DNA of 64,000 nt from CAIYOL01 sp964494805 (GCA_964494805.1 CAZBST010000001.1:124001-188000), one strand, 5' to 3'. Counted from the stretch's first letter, positions 26,280 through 35,400 are shown. Translations and numbers: made by a program. The notes: generated from the sequence alone by a model not told the origin.

Positions 26280-28010
26280 TTATGCCATACTTTCCATTAC
26301 ATCAAGCCCGTCCATCTCATTCAGGCTTTTACCTGCCGCAACCATCGGCCAAACATTTTCTTCCTGCTCGACTCTAAAATCAACAACACAGGGCCGCTTT
26401 TGCTCCAGCATCTTCTTTATAGCACCGGGAACGTCAGCCTTTTTATCAACGGTAATTCCTACTGCGCCGAGTGCCTCCGCCACGGTTGCATAATCAGGGT
26501 TGGACAGGTGGCTCTTGGAATAACGCCCGTTGTAGAAAAGCTGCTGCCACTGTCGAACCATTCCCATATAACCGTTGTTCAAGATACAAACCTTTATTGG
26601 CAGTTTATTCTCAACGGCGGTTCTTAGCTCCGTCATCGTCATATTGAAACTGTGGTCGCCGTCAATATCGATAACGGTAGCATTGGGCTTGGCTACCTGC
26701 GCACCTATAGCAGCGGGCAGACCATAGCCCATTGTCCCGAGTCCGCCGGAGCTTATAAACTGCCTCGGCCTGCTGAATTTGTAAAATTGGGCTGCCCACA
26801 TCTGATTCTGCCCGACGCCTGTGGTTACAATCGCTTTGCCGTCGGTTTGGCGGCACAGTTCTTCGATTACATATTGCGGCTTAATCGTCGATGCTTTCCT
26901 GTCGTAGCTGAGTGGAAACTTCTTTTTCCACTCGGCTATTTTTTTGAACCACGCCGTTCTCTCGCGGTATTCGACGTCCTTGACCAGTTCAGCCATTATA
27001 TATTTCGCGTCGCCCACAACAGGGATATCTACCCTGACATTCTTCGCGATGCTCGTTGGGTCGATATCAATATGGATTATTTTTGCATTCGGGGCGAAGT
27101 CCTTGATTTTGCCGGTTACTCTGTCATCGAATCTGGCGCCTATGGCAATCAGCAGGTCGCATTCCTGAACGGCATAATTAGCGTAAGCGGAACCATGCAT
27201 CCCCAGCATATCCAGCGACTCGGGTTTGCTTTGGTCGAAACTGCCCAATCCCAAAAGCGTCATCGTTACCGGCAGATGTGCCTTCTGCGACAAAGTCCTT
27301 AATTCCTCACTTGCGTTTGCAATGATAACTCCGCCGCCGACGTAAAGCACCGGCTTTTCGGACTTGTTTATCGCTGCCGCGGCAGCCGATATTTGCCTTG
27401 TATGCCCCTTAGCCTGAACACGATAACCCGGCAGGTTCATCTCAACCAGCCCGTCTGCCTCATACCTGGCAACTTGGATATCAACCGGTATATCAACAAG
27501 CACCGGTCCAGGCCGGGACGTCGAAGCAATATAAAATGCTTCCCGAATCGTCCTGGCAAGGTCTTTAATATTCTTAACAATACAATTATATTTTGTAACA
27601 GGCCGCGTAATGCCGGTAGTATCTGCTTCCTGAAATGCATCATTGCCGATAAGCTCCGTACGAACTTGTCCGGTCAAGGCAACCACCGGTACGGAATCCA
27701 TCAGCGCCGTTGCAAGACCGGTGGTCAAATTGCACGCACCCGGACCGCTGGTTGCAACAACTACGCCGACCTTCCCACTGGCACGAGCGTATGCGTCAGC
27801 CATATGACAGCCGCCCTGTTCATGACGCGGAACAATAAAATGTATCGGCGCATCGTAAAACCGGTCGAATAGAGGTAGCACCACGCCGCCCGGGTAGCCG
27901 AATATCGTATCGACACCCTGCTCGATAAGCGTATCGACGATTATTTGGGCACCTGCCTTGAGTGTTGATTTGTCGGTGGAAACCGCTGGAGAACGAGACT
28001 TGGGACTCAT
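26280..28010 (-). CDS. ilvB: Acetolactate synthase large subunit
   Basis: 576 residues with the three-domain ThDP enzyme layout. It shows VDTIFGYPGGVVLPLFD, RHEQGGCHMADAYAR (catalytic Glu region), and the ThDP/Mg motif around IDIDGDHSFNMTMTELRTAV with NNGYMGMVRQWQ. It condenses pyruvate to acetolactate (or with 2-oxobutyrate) in valine, leucine and isoleucine synthesis. It is the first gene of ilvB-ilvN-psd-pssA. The ATG at 28010 is preceded by AGGAAAGG. A strong promoter and a structured leader lie upstream. Confidence 0.96.
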   Translation of the reverse strand: MSPKSRSPAVSTDKSTLKAGAQIIVDTLIEQGVDTIFGYPGGVVLPLFDRFYDAPIHFIVPRHEQGGCHMADAYARASGKVGVVVATSGPGACNLTTGLATALMDSVPVVALTGQVRTELIGNDAFQEADTTGITRPVTKYNCIVKNIKDLARTIREAFYIASTSRPGPVLVDIPVDIQVARYEADGLVEMNLPGYRVQAKGHTRQISAAAAAINKSEKPVLYVGGGVIIANASEELRTLSQKAHLPVTMTLLGLGSFDQSKPESLDMLGMHGSAYANYAVQECDLLIAIGARFDDRVTGKIKDFAPNAKIIHIDIDPTSIAKNVRVDIPVVGDAKYIMAELVKDVEYRERTAWFKKIAEWKKKFPLSYDRKASTIKPQYVIEELCRQTDGKAIVTTGVGQNQMWAAQFYKFSRPRQFISSGGLGTMGYGLPAAIGAQVAKPNATVIDIDGDHSFNMTMTELRTAVENKLPIKVCILNNGYMGMVRQWQQLFYNGRYSKSHLSNPDYATVAEALGAVGITVDKKADVPGAIKKMLEQKRPCVVDFRVEQEENVWPMVAAGKSLNEMDGLDVMESMA

Positions 28011-28228
28011 TTTTATACCTTTCCTGATAAACGTTAATAGTTATTCCGGCCTGCCCTGTACCGTATGGTGCAGGGTCATTACAGCACCATCGGCTCGCCC
28101 CGGGAATCCAGCCGCCTTCACCAGAAAACGACCGAAAAACCCGAAGATTTTAAGCCATGCTGTAATTCCGTAACCGCCCCAACAAGGGGCGTTTCAGGCT
28201 CGTATTTGCATGTTTTCATGCAAACACA
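28011..28228 (-). ncRNA. Structured 5' leader of ilvB, candidate cis-regulatory RNA
   Basis: The transcript predicted from the promoter at 28235-28263 begins near 28228 and runs about 218 nt to the ilvB ATG. Its folds are exact. H1: arms TTTGCATG/CATGCAAA (28205-28224). H2: CGCCCC/GGGGCG (28175-28191). A long-range 8-bp helix joins 28158-28165 to 28079-28086 (TTACAGCA with TGCTGTAA) around a roughly 70-nt domain. H3 is a 9-bp hairpin (28054-28075). I see no T-box motif and no U-run terminator, so translational or other control is more likely than classical attenuation. Ligand unknown; branched-chain amino acids are the natural guess. Confidence 0.55.
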
Positions 28229-28234
28229 AATTCA

Positions 28235-28263
28235 ATTTTACAATGTTTATCTCTGCCTGTCAA
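28235..28263 (-). promoter_or_regulatory. Promoter of the ilvB-ilvN-psd-pssA operon
   Basis: Minus-strand TTGACA (28258-28263), 17-bp spacer, TAAAAT (28235-28240): near-consensus sigma-70-type promoter. The start point would fall around 28228, just before hairpin H1, so the structured leader is fully transcribed. The remaining bases up to 28409 show nothing else of note. Confidence 0.75.
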
Positions 28264-28409
28264 TTTATTTTTCGGCAATTTTCACCCCCGCCAATAGCTA
28301 TTTTGACCTTTATATTTACCCTCCCGCCTTGCCGGGGGTAACTTACGGTGTGGATTATTCCCTCAACCCACGAATCGAGAACTAATCTCCGTCGCCCAAT
28401 TCGCGATTG

Positions 28410-29264
28410 TTACTTCTCGGGAATCCTTATGCGCATTTTGCACTGTGGACACTTTCCCATTTTGCCGGCTAACCCAATTGGTACCCTGAACCTCTTGCCG
28501 CACGAACAGGTAAAATGAATATAGTCTTTTTCGGCTTTTGTTTGCTTTTGCTCCGCAGGGCCTATGTCGGGCTTATACTGGGGCACTTCCTGTGTTTTAG
28601 GTTCATCCGGCATTGGTATGGGGGGAAGGTCGGCAGATGTAGTGGAAGCGGGAGTGTAGAATTGTTGCCCCGCAGTCCCCAGGCCACCGCTGGAATAGTC
28701 TTTTGCTTCCGCACCTGTCACCCGCGAGCTGCCGAATCCGAGAATAGGGTAAAAAATAAATGAAAGAAAACATAGCCCCAGCCCGAACAAAGCTCCCTTG
28801 CCGAAAGTCCTCGCGACCCCGATGGATATAATAATAAATAAAACCAACTCAATAATAGGGCCCGCTATCGGGATAAACCCGACTAGGCACGCTGCTATGC
28901 CCATCCATCCGGGTTTGTCTCCGATTCTTGCAAGGACATATATGTTGTATATCGGAATCAGTACTGCCCAGCCGGCTTCACCTGCTTTGGTATACACCTT
29001 CCACATTCCGGCAATGGCTATCACACTAAGGATAAGCATAAACAAAAGGAATATGTACGCAGTCGCCGGGTTGGGCGGCTCTGGCATCTCTTCGGGGTTT
29101 ATCTGCGGAATACTGCTCATAGCGTCTTCCCCGGCTGTGCCCAGAAGAATAGGTGAAGAACTATTCCTTACGGCCGTTAGCGATGAGGCTGCCGCATTGC
29201 CGCCTGATAATAATAGAAGAATAAGAAGTGAGCCGATAATCGCTCTTTTCTTTGTCATTTTCAT
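28410..29264 (-). CDS. DUF5684-like membrane protein with C-terminal zinc ribbon
   Basis: 284 residues. A signal-anchor (IIGSLLILLLLSGGNAAAS) is followed by a membrane segment and a DUF5684-type core: WKVYTKAGEAGWAVLIPIYN, then a GWMGIAACLVGFIPIAGPII helix pair and a terminal membrane stretch. A Pro/Ala-rich linker leads to a zinc ribbon at the C-terminus with paired Cys (CSCGKRF, CPQCKMRIRIP). This ribbon type is frequent in planctomycete membrane proteins. Function unknown. The gene stands alone. Confidence 0.7.
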   Translation of the reverse strand: MKMTKKRAIIGSLLILLLLSGGNAAASSLTAVRNSSSPILLGTAGEDAMSSIPQINPEEMPEPPNPATAYIFLLFMLILSVIAIAGMWKVYTKAGEAGWAVLIPIYNIYVLARIGDKPGWMGIAACLVGFIPIAGPIIELVLFIIISIGVARTFGKGALFGLGLCFLSFIFYPILGFGSSRVTGAEAKDYSSGGLGTAGQQFYTPASTTSADLPPIPMPDEPKTQEVPQYKPDIGPAEQKQTKAEKDYIHFTCSCGKRFRVPIGLAGKMGKCPQCKMRIRIPEK

Positions 29265-29439
29265 TCGTCCCTCTTGTAGCTACAGTATTGCATTTTCAGA
29301 TTATAGAATACTCGAAATGTCCCGGCTGGTCAAACTAAAAGCGCCTCGCAGCGCAGTTTACCTTACCATCTTTTTGGTAGGATTTATTGTCGTTGGTTGG
29401 TTATTGTGAGCGCAGCGAAGCAATCTTAAAATCGGTTAG

Positions 29440-29460
29440 CCCACAACTTTATATTGTGGG
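29440..29460. other. Perfect 7-bp hairpin in the 29.3-29.5 kb gap
   Basis: CCCACAA and TTGTGGG flank a 7-base loop. It lies downstream of the archaemetzincin-like gene on its transcript, so it may be part of the 3' end. No long T-run follows on either strand, so a terminator is not well supported. Confidence 0.4.
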
Positions 29461-29462
29461 TT

Positions 29463-29488
29463 TGCTTGTGCTGCCTTCTGCTCGGATA
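29463..29488. repeat. 26-bp dispersed direct repeat, copy 1
   Basis: An exact 26-bp match (starting TGCTTGTGCTGCC) to 30951-30976, about 1.5 kb away, both in gaps beside the archaemetzincin/heavy-metal gene pair. Weaker similarity continues for about 25 bp. The two copies flank the pair as direct repeats. Confidence 0.7.
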
Positions 29489-29493
29489 GCTGT

Positions 29494-30525
29494 TTAACTG
29501 CACGCTTTCAGCGGAATTGCCTTATTATTTTGTCTCTTTCTGTTTACTGTATTCTGTGTTCTGTTTTTGGTTTCTTCATCTGGCAAAATCCATCTGAGTC
29601 GCTTTTCTGTCCATCGTGCCTCCCCATTAAAATCGGCCTTCCGGTAAAATCCCAGGAGATTGTGATAGCGGGTAACAACATCGAAGCCGGTGCTGTATTG
29701 AAGCTTGCGCAGACAGACGGGACAAAGGTGCATAGGTCTGGAATCGCTTTCTTTCAAATGATTGGATCCGTTCATTACACAACTAAAGTATATGCAATGA
29801 TGCAGGCCGAACATATGGGCCGTCTCGTGGACTAAGACCTTGCAGCTGCGCTTCAGCAAAACATTTTCATAATCTTTACCCCGCTTTTCTCCGTGGAACG
29901 CAGGGTCGTAACGGGCAAAACTGTAGACGCCGACCCGTTCTCTAAGCGACGCTTGGCCGAAGACGAAATTCCATGAAGCCTCGGGATAAAGGTCTTCCAT
30001 GGTGATTGCTAAAACACAAAAAGCGTCGGCAGGAATCTTTTCTTTAAGGATAGCCAGGACGTCGCTGGTCAGGATTTGACGTTTCCGCGTGTAGGAATTG
30101 ATTCGTGTGGTAAGTTTGCTGTCGTTAAGACTCAGGCGGGGCAGGACCTCGACTTCCATATCGAAGTAGAAAGCGGCGTATTCCTGTAGCTTGTCCAGAA
30201 AAGGTATGTTGCCTTTCGGAAAATCTCCTAACGGTTGCAGGTAGATTTTATTGCGGGTTTTGTCCGGCTTGTTTTGTTTGCCTTTGACGAAGTCATCGAA
30301 GCTCTGACCGCTTTCCTTATGAACGTCTAACCAGTCTCCCCGTTTCGGTTTTGGTATTGGTCTGAAATCGATGCCGGGCTCCAGAGCTCTTTTGAGATTC
30401 TCCCCCAATCCATCGGTTTCCCCGAGGGCTTTGATTCTTTCTGTTGCGGATGGCGGTTTGAAGGCCATAGCCAGTATAGCTGATAGAACCAGAAATATTG
30501 TTATCGAAAAAAGGGTCGTTCTCAT
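29494..30525 (-). CDS. Exported archaemetzincin-like metalloprotease
   Basis: About 343 residues. The zinc site and archaemetzincin signature are clear: HETAHMFGLHHC, a second Cys and Met in SCVMN, then CPVCLRKL (HExxHxxGxxHC...CxM...CxxC). Archaemetzincins are small zinc peptidases, usually cytosolic; here a membrane/signal segment (LFSITIFLVLSAILAMAF) precedes an extra N-terminal region of about 110 residues. I prefer ATG 30525, with AAGG six bases upstream. Starts at 30549 or 30633 are in frame, but 30633 would overlap the next gene. The substrate is unknown. Confidence 0.8.
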   Translation of the reverse strand: MRTTLFSITIFLVLSAILAMAFKPPSATERIKALGETDGLGENLKRALEPGIDFRPIPKPKRGDWLDVHKESGQSFDDFVKGKQNKPDKTRNKIYLQPLGDFPKGNIPFLDKLQEYAAFYFDMEVEVLPRLSLNDSKLTTRINSYTRKRQILTSDVLAILKEKIPADAFCVLAITMEDLYPEASWNFVFGQASLRERVGVYSFARYDPAFHGEKRGKDYENVLLKRSCKVLVHETAHMFGLHHCIYFSCVMNGSNHLKESDSRPMHLCPVCLRKLQYSTGFDVVTRYHNLLGFYRKADFNGEARWTEKRLRWILPDEETKNRTQNTVNRKRQNNKAIPLKACS

Positions 30526-30598
30526 ACCGTACCTTTTAAGTGTATCCATATTTGACCCCCGCGTCCAGCTTCCAATCCTGCAACCTCTTATTCGTTTA

Positions 30599-30865
30599 TT
30601 ATGTAACCACAGTTGGTATAAAGAAGCCATCATAGAATGAAGGCAGCCTTTTTAGAGCTTCTATTATTTGATCGACATTCGTTATAGCTGGATCATATTC
30701 TACAATGAGTTTCGCTTTTTCAGCTTCCCCTTCTATATAAACCTTACTAACACCATCCTTACGGTTAAGTGTGGTTTCAATTTCCTGTATGCATTTTCCA
30801 CAAGCAAATCCGCATTTCGGAATAATAGGATTGCAATCGAGACTAAAGGCTGTTCGGATAATCAT
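30599..30865 (-). CDS. Heavy-metal-associated (HMA) domain protein
   Basis: 88 residues with a betaalphabetabetaalphabeta HMA fold pattern. The metal-site Cys pair is GFACGKC (C22, C25) with an additional C18, and VSKVYIEGEAEKAKLIVEYD is the central hairpin. Such CopZ/MerP-like proteins carry Cu or Hg. The extra Cys11 and Cys18 before the motif are unusual. ATG 30865 has AAGGGA upstream. It lies upstream of the archaemetzincin-like gene on the same strand. Confidence 0.8.
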   Translation of the reverse strand: MIIRTAFSLDCNPIIPKCGFACGKCIQEIETTLNRKDGVSKVYIEGEAEKAKLIVEYDPAITNVDQIIEALKRLPSFYDGFFIPTVVT

Positions 30866-30950
30866 TGCTTTATCCCTTCACTGCCATAATCCCCCTTTGT
30901 CTTGTTTATAATTCTACCCCTAAAATCCTCCAGCTTTCAATAAATTAATC

Positions 30951-31039
30951 TGCTTGTGCTGCCTTCTGCTCGGATACCATTTTACCTGTATGCCTTCGGC
31001 ATACTTACTATATGTTTCCTCGTTGCGGCCTCCGGCCGC
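30951..31039. repeat. 26-bp repeat copy 2 with adjacent hairpins
   Basis: 30951-30976 matches 29463-29488 exactly. Just after it come two perfect hairpins: GTATGCC/GGCATAC (30988-31004) and TGCGGCC/GGCCGCA (31024-31040). The block sits in the gap between the subtilase and HMA genes. No coding sequence is visible in this gap. Confidence 0.6.
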
Positions 31040-31061
31040 ACCATAAATCCATTTTTCCAAA

Positions 31062-31134
31062 ATTTTTTTATCCCTTGTGCTGTAACGACCTAACCCAAAA
31101 CCGCACCCGCGAAAACACCAAGCCGCAACAATTT
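31062..31134. repeat. Degenerate dispersed repeat, copy A
   Basis: The stretch around TAACGAC (31083-31089) resembles 40187-40247 at roughly 70 % by eye, including AAAAC-GCACC and GAAAA motifs in the same order. Both copies lie in non-coding DNA, 9 kb apart. It may be a decayed small mobile or structured element. Confidence 0.4.
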
Positions 31135-31154
31135 ATTGATATGAACAAAAGAGC

Positions 31155-32978
31155 TTAATTGCGTTTCCTGTTTTTAGCATCCGTTCTCTTTTTATTTTTA
31201 GCCGGCGTATTACCAATTACTACCAGCTCAGTAACTTTATTATTCATTATCCAGACAGCGGCCCCGTATTTTTTACTCTGATAAAAATAAGTTCCTTTGG
31301 TACCTATGTCCTTATATAAAACATCAACTTCGGATATATCAGACCTCTTCGCGTTCTCGATTGTTTTGCTGGGAGGCCCGAAGAATTTTAAAACATCATC
31401 AAAAGGAGAACCTGCTCCTATTTTCCCTTTAAAAAGATACCCCGGCTTGTGTATATGAATAGCCGCTATTCTGTCTTTCACAATAAAAACATCGAAATCC
31501 TCGGGATAAAACATCCCATACATTAAAGGCAGACTATTTTCGTCAATTTCGTTACCCTTGCTGCGATAATACAGCGGCTTACCGAATATCCTGATGACAT
31601 CCTCGGCTGTCCCTTCATTTACGTCAAGTTTTGCCATTCTCGAATTAAGATCCTTTTGAAAGTTCGGGTCCGACAATGTCGACCTTTTCTTCCCTTTGTA
31701 TTTTTCTCTCGCATATTCGTCGATAGGTTCTTTTGCCCTGACCGCGGCAATGAGTCCTCCCGGATTAAGTATGGTTCCAAACGGAATCTTCTTACCATCG
31801 TGCTGCAATTCTATGTTGCGGCCGGTTTTCATCGACAAAGCCCAGAAACGCTCTGGCGTGATATTTGGGTCAACCTGACAGCAAAGAGCGTACACTCCCG
31901 CGATGTATGGAATAGACCAGCTCCACCCGCCCTGTGAATAAAAAACATAATCGCTAACACCGGTCGGGCTTGCAGTGGTTCGTGAATCCATAGGAACTAA
32001 TAGCCGATATGCAAAATTCTCCGAACCGTAATTACTATAGAATCTCTTCGCCCACCATGCCCCCGGCTCATAAGAGTTAAAATCATCGGGATTAGCCATC
32101 GCAGGACGTCCCAATCCTTGAAATCTGAATCCATGAACACTTTCAGTCGATGAGCATATCACAAGCATGCCGGCTTGTTTTGCCTTCTCAGCCGCCTCTG
32201 ATATTTCCTTATAACCGTCCTGAGAAGGAGCCCATCCGATGGACATTGATATGACACGAATCTTTCTGTCCTCAGGAAGCTGCTCGTTTATTTCAAGAAT
32301 TCTGTTAATGGCCGATGCCCTCGTTTTGAAGCTCATTACAACTTTTCCATCACGAAACACATAAGGCCATGTGCCTATGTAGTAGATGTCCGCCCCGGGT
32401 GCGGCCCCCAGCGTCTTTCCGGCCGCGATGGAAACAACCGCTGCCCCGTGCATATGTGCTCTATCTCCCTGACCGCCTTCTGCCTCTTTCATCTCCAGCA
32501 CATTTATTTCTTCATAAAGACGGACGCGGTCTGCATACTCCCGATGATTAACTAATAAAGGATTATCAATCAGCGCGATGCCGACGTTTGTCCCTGTAAT
32601 GCCTTCCTTATGTACTTCACGCAGGCCCAAACCCGGATTCTTGCCGATTTCCATAATCTCCTTCCAGTCGAAATCGGCTGGCATCTTTTCTGCGGTAGGC
32701 CAGATGGTCTTGTCATCGAAATCGGCATGCATAAGGTCTTCTTTGGAATTGCGTAAATCAATTTGTGATAAGTCATAGCCGCGCAAGTCAACCTGGAACG
32801 GATTTTCCGAATTCGGGTCATATCTGGGTATACGTGTTATTTTACCTCGGCCCCACTTTGCCCAGCTCGTCGGGGCCGGCTGCCGGTCAATCTTTGGCAA
32901 CCTCAGAAATTCCTCGGAGGCATACAAGCTATTAATGAAAAAAAATGCCGCTAACAAAATGAATAAGTATTTCTTCAT
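31155..32978 (-). CDS. Exported subtilisin-like serine protease (S8) with extra C-terminal repeats
   Basis: 607 residues with a Sec signal peptide (residues 1-20, YLFILLAAFFFINSLYA). The S8 triad is visible: D138 in ALIDNPL, H177 in HMHGAAVVSIAAG, and S353 in GWSWSIPYIAG (matching the GTSMAxPxVAG motif though the residues around Ser are altered). The C-terminal 150 residues have two units resembling BamE/SmpA-type beta domains (GTAEDVIRIFGKPLYYR and SPFDDVLKFFGPPSKTI). It is downstream of the two-component pair on the same strand, 290 bp away with no visible feature between. Substrate unknown. Confidence 0.85.
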   Translation of the reverse strand: MKKYLFILLAAFFFINSLYASEEFLRLPKIDRQPAPTSWAKWGRGKITRIPRYDPNSENPFQVDLRGYDLSQIDLRNSKEDLMHADFDDKTIWPTAEKMPADFDWKEIMEIGKNPGLGLREVHKEGITGTNVGIALIDNPLLVNHREYADRVRLYEEINVLEMKEAEGGQGDRAHMHGAAVVSIAAGKTLGAAPGADIYYIGTWPYVFRDGKVVMSFKTRASAINRILEINEQLPEDRKIRVISMSIGWAPSQDGYKEISEAAEKAKQAGMLVICSSTESVHGFRFQGLGRPAMANPDDFNSYEPGAWWAKRFYSNYGSENFAYRLLVPMDSRTTASPTGVSDYVFYSQGGWSWSIPYIAGVYALCCQVDPNITPERFWALSMKTGRNIELQHDGKKIPFGTILNPGGLIAAVRAKEPIDEYAREKYKGKKRSTLSDPNFQKDLNSRMAKLDVNEGTAEDVIRIFGKPLYYRSKGNEIDENSLPLMYGMFYPEDFDVFIVKDRIAAIHIHKPGYLFKGKIGAGSPFDDVLKFFGPPSKTIENAKRSDISEVDVLYKDIGTKGTYFYQSKKYGAAVWIMNNKVTELVVIGNTPAKNKKRTDAKNRKRN

Positions 32979-33268
32979 AAAGACCTTTCCTGTGCTTAGT
33001 CATCCGTATACTATTTGAGGTTTCCCTTTTAAAGACCTTGTCCTCTGGGTCAAAAGCTGGAAACTATCACCGTTGCTCACCAAATTTTACTCCATTTTCT
33101 AATTTCTCGCAATTCTTAACTTTTGCTGTTGTGTCCTTCAGTTCGGCCCTCTTTTTACTTACTTCGTCGCTTCGCTCCTGCGTAATACTAATGCTCCTTC
33201 GTCTTGTTTCTCTTCCCTTAGTTATTCAAAAATTTATAATAGGGAGGCAGAAGAGCAGTCCATAGGAA

Positions 33269-34711
33269 TTAGAGGACTATATGAATTGAGAAAATCCCGC
33301 CTGTCTGAATACTCGCCCTGACAGTTCCCCCCATCGCTTTTATGATTTTCTGAACTATGGATAAACCAATCCCGCAGTGTTTTCCCGTTTCGCTGCGTGC
33401 TTGTTCCTGTCTCCAAAACGAATCGAATATCTGTTCAAGTTCTTCTTTCTTTAACGTGCATCCCGTATTCGATATGGAAATTATTGTGCCGTCTTTGGTA
33501 TCGTTCGATTCCGCCCAGATGCGCCCTTTCTCATTCGAGTATTCGACCGCGTTCTCAAGAATGTTCATCAATACAAGTGTTATATAACTCTTGTCGGAAA
33601 ACAGGCTCATCCCCTCGCCTATCCTGCTCTCAAAAGTAATACCTCGTTCGCCTGCTTTACTTGCAAAGTTCTGCCAGCACTCAGCGACTGTCTTTCTAAG
33701 AGAAATATGTTCGTAGTTTAATATTATTTGATTGGACTCTAGCTTTGCCAGTGACAGCAGCGCTTTTATCATTCGATGCATACTCTTTGTGATTTCTAAG
33801 GACGTTTGCAGGCCGGCTTTATAATCCTCCGCCTGACGGTCGCGGGAAAGACAGACTTCAATGGTCGATTGTATACCTGCGATTGGGGTACGAAGTTCAT
33901 GAGCAATATCCGAATTAAAACGCCGTTCACGGTCGAAAGAAAGCTTAATCCGTTGCAGAAGTTCATTCAGACACTTGTTAATAGGCAACAATTCTCGCGG
34001 ATACTTTTCAGATATACGAATTTCCTGAAAATCTTCTGTATCGATTGCGGAAATTTCATCGGCAAGACTGTGAATCGGCCGCAGACTGGCACGCGTAACC
34101 AGTGAAGCCACAACCACCGATAAGACAATCATTGCCACGGAAGAAATTAAAAGCAGCCTCGCAAGAAAGTTCAAATGGTCAGTTATGCTGCCAGCCTCTC
34201 TCGCAAAGGTAATGGAAAGAGCAGAGCCGGTTCCACCTTCCGTCTTGGGAATAAACTTAAATCCGACTGCTCTGCCGACCCTGCCATCGGGAAGAATACA
34301 CTCCGTGTATTGCGGAACATCCGATACCGTCTTAAATATGTCAAGGTCCGTCCCTGCCAGAGATGGCGACCTTATTAACGTAATCCCGTTGGCATCACGG
34401 AACTGATAATAAGCTCCGCCGGATAAATTGTTGAATTCAGCAATAGCGCTTACGTCGAATTCAAAATCTATCTTACGTCTCCCGGGGAAAATCTCATCCT
34501 GATAACCTTCCCCTCTATTCTTATCATAATCATAAGTTTCATCTTCGATAATCGCCGATAGCGTCTTTGCCACGCTCAACATCGACTTATCGAAATGATT
34601 AATAAGACTCTGACGTGTTGCCGTGTAAATCACTGTGCATAAAACACACAGAACAAATATAATACCAGCCACTATGCCGGTAATAACTCGACTGCGAAGT
34701 GAATAAATCAT
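33269..34711 (-). CDS. Two-component sensor histidine kinase
   Basis: 480 residues: TM1 near residues 10-30, a periplasmic sensor of about 150 residues, TM2 near 185-205 (LLLISSVAMIVLSVVVASLV), HAMP, and HisKA with H in NSDIAHELRTPIAG. The HATPase has N-box NILENAVEYSN and a G2-like GKHCGIGLSIVQK. The layout matches CusS/QseC/PmrB-type kinases. It overlaps the response-regulator gene by 4 bp, so they form a pair. The sensor shows no recognised ligand motif. Confidence 0.95.
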   Translation of the reverse strand: MIYSLRSRVITGIVAGIIFVLCVLCTVIYTATRQSLINHFDKSMLSVAKTLSAIIEDETYDYDKNRGEGYQDEIFPGRRKIDFEFDVSAIAEFNNLSGGAYYQFRDANGITLIRSPSLAGTDLDIFKTVSDVPQYTECILPDGRVGRAVGFKFIPKTEGGTGSALSITFAREAGSITDHLNFLARLLLISSVAMIVLSVVVASLVTRASLRPIHSLADEISAIDTEDFQEIRISEKYPRELLPINKCLNELLQRIKLSFDRERRFNSDIAHELRTPIAGIQSTIEVCLSRDRQAEDYKAGLQTSLEITKSMHRMIKALLSLAKLESNQIILNYEHISLRKTVAECWQNFASKAGERGITFESRIGEGMSLFSDKSYITLVLMNILENAVEYSNEKGRIWAESNDTKDGTIISISNTGCTLKKEELEQIFDSFWRQEQARSETGKHCGIGLSIVQKIIKAMGGTVRASIQTGGIFSIHIVL

Positions 34712-35382
34712 AAATCTGCCCCCAGCATATATCCCTGCCCCCGGATTGTATGAATCAGCGGCGGTTTACCTTCTCTTTCGAGTTTCTTCCTGAGATAACC
34801 CATATATACATCGACGACATTGCTCATTGCTGACGAGTTGAATTCATAAACATGTTCCCAGATGTCCGTTCTCGTCACAACCTCACCGGCACGCATCGCA
34901 AGGTACTCCAAAAGGGCGTATTCACGCGGTGTAAGAATAACTAACTCGCCGTCTTTATAAACCTGCCGCTTGTTCAAATCGATTTTAATGCCTTCTATCG
35001 TTATGCAGCTGCGCTTCTGCTGATAATTCCGCCGCGTCAGCGCTCGAAGGCGAGCCAGAAGCTCCTCAAAAGCAAACGGCTTGACAAGATAATCGTCAGC
35101 CCCGAAATCAAGACCCTTAACCTTGTCCTCCAGTTTGTCCTTCGCGGTCAATATTAGGATTTGAGTTTTACTACCCGCCTTCCGCAGTTGTTTCAATATG
35201 CTCAAACCGTCAAGACCTGGCAGCATTATGTCCAGAATTATCGCGTCATACTCGTTCGATTTCGCATACCATAATCCCTCCTTGCCGTCACCCGTGACAT
35301 CGACGGCAAACCCAGCCTCTCTGAGTCCCTTCACTATGGATTGCTGTAGCGGCTTATAGTCTTCAACGACCAGTAATCGCAT
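34708..35382 (-). CDS. OmpR-family response regulator
   Basis: 224 residues. Receiver domain with acidic pocket in VVEDY, phospho-Asp in ILDIMLPGLDG and Lys in DYLVKPFAFEELL. The C-terminal winged helix is of the OmpR/PhoB type (LTPREYALLEYLAMRAGEVV). ATG 35382 has AGGAGC upstream. It is coupled to the histidine kinase and lies just after the PepSY-like gene, with the terminator 35401-35443 between. The likely binding site is the direct repeat at 36090-36107. Confidence 0.95.
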   Translation of the reverse strand: MRLLVVEDYKPLQQSIVKGLREAGFAVDVTGDGKEGLWYAKSNEYDAIILDIMLPGLDGLSILKQLRKAGSKTQILILTAKDKLEDKVKGLDFGADDYLVKPFAFEELLARLRALTRRNYQQKRSCITIEGIKIDLNKRQVYKDGELVILTPREYALLEYLAMRAGEVVTRTDIWEHVYEFNSSAMSNVVDVYMGYLRKKLEREGKPPLIHTIRGQGYMLGADL

Positions 35383-35400
35383 TTACGCTCCTGTCTTCGA

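Noticed and set aside
28112..28212. Leader peptide (MKTCKYEPET...) for attenuation of ilvB
   Set aside because: No Shine-Dalgarno, no run of Ile/Val/Leu codons and no terminator; the AUG lies in a hairpin loop/stem.
29440..29460. Intrinsic terminator
   Set aside because: The hairpin is perfect but no T-run of useful length follows on either strand.
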